Below, piece after piece: positions 7,994-10,916 of a stretch of DNA of 10,916 nt. The notes below the pieces were generated by a model. The model made no database searches. It was given only the letters and a program-made list of their open reading frames with translations, and had not been told where the DNA came from. How positions within the stretch are numbered: the stretch's first letter is position 1; every line of letters starts with the position of its first letter. The position numbers and the translations under genes are program-made. This DNA comes from Basidiobolus heterosporus B8920 (Eukaryota > Basidiobolomycota > Basidiobolomycetes > Basidiobolales > Basidiobolaceae), in assembly GCA_000697455.1 (NCBI GenBank), contig JNET01031905.1, positions 1 through 10,916 of the forward strand, in the 5' to 3' direction.

Positions 7994-9349
7994 ATGACTA
8001 CGAATCTCGACCACCAAGAAGCTTCTGCTAGTCCACGCACGAGGAACCCTCTCACTTTTGCGTGGAGACTAATTTGCAGGATCAACATGACAGCCTGGAT
8101 TTTCATCGCTATGTTTATTGGCATCCTGCTTGGCTGGCTGGCCCCTTCATTTTCCAAAGAACTCAAACCCATTGCAAATATTTTCATTACTTTGATCAAA
8201 TGTTTAATTGTTCCTTTGATTTTTGCTACTCTATCCGTTGGTATTGCTGGTCACGGTGATGATTTAAAGCAGATCGGTAGGCTAGCACTCAAATCAATTA
8301 TTTATTTTGAGATCGTAACCACCATCGCTTTGGCCATTGGCCTCATTACCGTTAACGTATTACGCCCTGGTAATGGTGTCAACCTCCAAGGCGCACCCAC
8401 AGCGGATGCCGAGAAATTGGCTAGTACCACGATTTCCGTAGAGGGTGTTTTGAACCACATCATCACTGCCAGTTTTTTCAAGTCTGCTGTTGAAAATGAG
8501 GTCTTACAAATTGTCTTCTGTTCAATCATGTTTTCTCTTGGCATGGTTAAAGCAACATCCGACGAATCCAGACAAGTCATGCTTAAATGGCTCCAGAGTC
8601 TATCGGATATCATGTTCGCAGTCACTGGCTTAGTAATGAATTTTGCTCCCGTCGGTATTGGTGCTTCTATGGCTTACACCGTAGGTAACAGTGGTATTTC
8701 TGTTCTAGTTAACCTTGGAAAATTGGTGGGTTCCTTGTATTTGGCGCTGATCATCTTCGTCATCATCGTGTTCGTTCCGATCATATTTATCTGCCGCTTA
8801 CCCTTTGTTGACTTTCTCCGGGCTATCGGCCAACCGGCCCTGGTTGCTTTTTCAACTGCTTCTTCTGAGGCTGCCTTACCAAGAGCCATGAAGAATATGG
8901 AGGCATATGGCGTTTCTAAAAAGGTTGTAGCATTTGTGATGCCCACAGGATACTCTTTCAATCTCGATGGATCCACCCTCTACTTAGCCATGGCATCTGT
9001 CTTCGCTGCCCAAGCGGGTGGTATTCACATGCCCATTGCTCAGCAGTTGCTGATGATGCTGACCTTAATGCTAACATCTAAGGGTGTTGCTGCCGTTCCC
9101 AGAGCATCTCTTGTCATTCTTGCTGGAGCGTTGAAGTCCTTTGAACTACCCTACGAGGCAGTGGCGGTTATCCTAGGTGTTGATGCGATCATGGATATGG
9201 GTCGTACCACTGTGAACCTGGTGGGGAATTGTCTAGCCACGGCCGTAATGGCTAAGTGGGAGAGAGAATTTAGAAAGGACCAGATCCCTCATCTTGACAA
9301 AGACGAGGAAAGAAATGTCGAGACCAGTTACGAGGTTAAATCCCACTAA
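7994..9349 (+). CDS. Dicarboxylate/amino acid:cation symporter (GltP/DctA, SLC1 fold), bacterial type
   Basis: Secondary transporter of the DAACS family (TC 2.A.23), which takes up glutamate, aspartate or C4-dicarboxylates with protons or sodium across the plasma membrane. It is 451 aa in one exon; family members are usually 400-450 aa. Family signatures are intact: STASSEAALP in hairpin HP1 (287-296), MPTGYSFNLDGST in TM7 (316-328), GVAAVPRAS in HP2 (364-372) and DAIMDMGRTTVNLVGN in TM8 (397-412). By alignment to archaeal GltPh, D401, R404, T405 and N408 match the substrate-site residues D394, R397, T398 and N401. N412 replaces the sodium ligand D405. R404 favours an acidic substrate. The N-terminus is a short polar tail and the C-terminus is charged. 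The whole protein reads more like bacterial GltP than animal EAATs. The TATA box and AATAAA argue against contamination. Family is certain; substrate and ion are inferred. Confidence 0.95.
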   Translation: MTTNLDHQEASASPRTRNPLTFAWRLICRINMTAWIFIAMFIGILLGWLAPSFSKELKPIANIFITLIKCLIVPLIFATLSVGIAGHGDDLKQIGRLALKSIIYFEIVTTIALAIGLITVNVLRPGNGVNLQGAPTADAEKLASTTISVEGVLNHIITASFFKSAVENEVLQIVFCSIMFSLGMVKATSDESRQVMLKWLQSLSDIMFAVTGLVMNFAPVGIGASMAYTVGNSGISVLVNLGKLVGSLYLALIIFVIIVFVPIIFICRLPFVDFLRAIGQPALVAFSTASSEAALPRAMKNMEAYGVSKKVVAFVMPTGYSFNLDGSTLYLAMASVFAAQAGGIHMPIAQQLLMMLTLMLTSKGVAAVPRASLVILAGALKSFELPYEAVAVILGVDAIMDMGRTTVNLVGNCLATAVMAKWEREFRKDQIPHLDKDEERNVETSYEVKSH

Positions 9350-9469
9350 ATCAGGAGAGGTTTTTGGAAAGTCTTTCTTCAATATCCCATGTACCTATTA
9401 CCCAAAATAGTTCCAATCCTATATAATTTCACACCATTTAACTTACTAAATATCTAATTTTGTCACTCA

Positions 9470-9475
9470 AATAAA
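9470..9475 (+). terminator. AATAAA poly(A) signal of the symporter gene
   Basis: AATAAA lies about 120 bases past the symporter stop codon, in an AT-rich run. It is the first perfect copy on this strand after the gene and suits a fungal 3' UTR. Confidence 0.45.
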
Positions 9476-9545
9476 TATTCACGTTGAAACAAATCATTGA
9501 TTTAATCCCAACAAGTCGGATGTGTGAGAGCCCTAGCATCAACAT

Positions 9546-9590
9546 GGCTCACACCACTATGAGCCGAAAAACTGGCTGGGTAGTACCCAG
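9546..9590 (+). other. Two adjacent short hairpins
   Basis: GGCTCA (9546-9551) pairs with TGAGCC (9560-9565) across an 8-nt loop, and CTGGGT (9576-9581) pairs with ACCCAG (9585-9590) across a 3-nt loop. Both stems are perfect 6-mers. They could be part of an unrecognised RNA or be chance; no snoRNA boxes or tRNA arms are seen. Confidence 0.35.
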
Positions 9591-9995
9591 AGTTCTGGGG
9601 CGCGTTCCTGTTCGTGTTGAATTAATTATAGTTATCCTTATCGGCAAGAAGATGCCTTCGTGACACTTCACTAAACTGTACTCCCGACTGCCCCAATAAT
9701 ATTCCACAGCAAGGCCGAAAGCTGGGTTTTTGTTTGACTTTATATTAAATTCGTGGAACTACTGATGAAGGTCGTGCACATGACTTAGTTACCCACATTC
9801 CACCATTCCCCAATTAATCAGTTACGATCAGAGTCCTTAGATACATACCATGTGATAAATGCTTATTAATCCAAACTTTAAACAAGTATGGGTTATCTTG
9901 ATTATTGTAAACCAACCGACCTTTCGTCCACTGTATTTTGACGAAGAGGTTTTTTTCAAGTACACGCGAAGCCTTTTCATCAAGTACCCATAAAG

Positions 9996-10916
9996 ATGGA
10001 AGATGCAGGAGTATATTTACAGGAATTCATATCAAGTATGTTTCTCGATACCGATCTATCAATAAGTTCAATAAAAATTTGTCTTTTCATCCTCTAAAAC
10101 TATATTTCTTTTATTTCAAAAGGTCTTGATAATTTACCCTCTGAGGTACAACATCTGATGACCGAGCTAGAAAAAAAGGACTCACAATATCAAGGTTTCC
10201 TTCAGCTAACTCAATTTCCAAAAGGTTCTTTATTCTAAACCTCCTTTCCATATATCGAGATAGATCTTCGTCGTCACATCCAATCACGAGATCGTTCAAT
10301 CCAGATGTTTATTAAAACTCATGGTTACCAAGTACCTAATCCCCAGGAAAAGCCAATGATCAATAAGATCCAAAGAGATTTCACAAAAGCCCAAGAAATA
10401 GCCGATGAGAAGATCCATCTCGCTGAAAGGGCACTGGAACTGGTAAAAGCTGATTATTAGCCTTTCCGTTCTTTCATCTAGTTTGTTGATCTTGTCACTA
10501 GATAAATAGACATATACGACGCTTGGATATGGATATGCATCAACCTATTGACAATAGCACACCTCGACTATTAACTCGCGGCAAACCCAAACCGCCTATA
10601 GTTCAGATCGATGATGATTATGGTATACACGGCTTAACATATTCTGAATTTATTAACTCTAGTCAACTGAACGTTTTTCCAGCACCAAGTCCTACCGCTC
10701 ACAAAACACACAGTAAGCTATTTATTCTAATGTGAAACTACTTCAATATGCTAATTATATATAGAGCGTAGAGTATCTCGTACCAACTCGATTGTGTCCA
10801 CCTCCAATTCTCCTCGTCATCGCCCCGTCACTCCTAAATGGAAAAAGTCAGTATTCACATTGAAATAACTGATTTAATGATACACCGTATTGACACAACG
10901 GATTATATAGACAAGC
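9996..10916 (+). CDS. ING-family chromatin protein, N-terminal part (runs off the right edge)
   Basis: ING/Yng/Pho23 proteins are subunits of histone acetyltransferase or deacetylase complexes; their C-terminal PHD finger reads methylated H3K4. Exons: 9996-10035, 10123-10194, 10264-10442, 10502-10712 and 10765-about 10850, all with GT-AG borders (introns 52-87 nt) and consistent phase, giving 196 residues so far. Residues about 7-105 form the ING N-terminal helical domain: YLQEFISSLDNLPSEVQ at 7-23, then KKDSQYQ, RDRSIQMFIKTHG, AQEIADEKIHLAERALEL and NRHIRRLDMDM. A basic, Ser/Pro-rich linker follows, with KRRVSRTNS, a likely nuclear localisation signal that contains an RRxS kinase site. The frame closes at 10867 if read through, but a GTATTC donor at 10851 suggests another intron, and the PHD finger is expected beyond the edge. 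The start ATG gives a natural ING N-terminus. Family is confident; which complex is unknown. Confidence 0.9.

Larger units (their letters stand above)
9350..9995. other. Intergenic region between symporter and ING genes
   Basis: These 646 bases are AT-rich and hold the symporter 3' end and the ING promoter. Two small hairpins sit close together: GGCTCA/TGAGCC (9546-9565) and CTGGGT/ACCCAG (9576-9590). I find no open frame of note, no tRNA and no clear TATA box before the ING start. Confidence 0.55.

Noticed and set aside
9752-9790. C-box-like CTGATGA, possible C/D snoRNA
   Set aside because: No D box (CTGA) at a suitable distance and no terminal stem.

Overview
This window looks like nuclear DNA from a fungus, most likely an early-diverging (former zygomycete) lineage. 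The evidence is short GT-AG introns (about 52-87 nt), TATA boxes about 65 nt before start codons, AATAAA signals, a fungal-type G-protein alpha subunit, an ING-family chromatin protein and an F-box protein. The lineage is an inference; there is no rRNA or marker gene here to settle it. Splice models were made by hand from reading frame, family motifs and GT-AG borders.

Layout, left to right. (1) 1-275, minus: start of an F-box protein that runs to the left edge. (2) 817-1203, plus: intron-free glycine-rich RRM protein of the cold-inducible type, divergent from the F-box gene. (3) 1480-4564, minus: complete M13 (neprilysin-like) zinc metallopeptidase in 14 exons (756 aa), converging on the RRM gene. 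(4) 5349-6650, plus: complete Gi-like G-alpha subunit in 5 exons (353 aa), head to head with the peptidase across 784 bp that hold TTAGGG repeats. (5) 6651-7993: about 1.3 kb with no recognised gene, but with several well-formed splice signals on the minus strand. (6) 7994-9349, plus: one-exon dicarboxylate/amino acid:cation symporter (451 aa) that reads like a bacterial GltP/DctA protein, with its own TATA box and poly(A) signal. (7) 9996 to the right edge, plus: N-terminal part of an ING-family protein (5 exons visible), whose PHD finger should lie beyond the window.

The genes do not form a functional cluster. They cover protein turnover, RNA binding, cell-surface proteolysis, GPCR signalling, nutrient uptake and chromatin reading, which is ordinary fungal gene order. 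The points most worth a second look are the bacterial-type symporter among intron-rich neighbours, a 10-nt microexon in the peptidase that carries part of its zinc-binding motif and is followed by an intron with an 11-bp tandem repeat, the TTAGGG cluster between the peptidase and G-alpha genes, and a possible unrecognised spliced gene near 7.4-7.75 kb. I saw no convincing sign of a wholly new multi-gene system.
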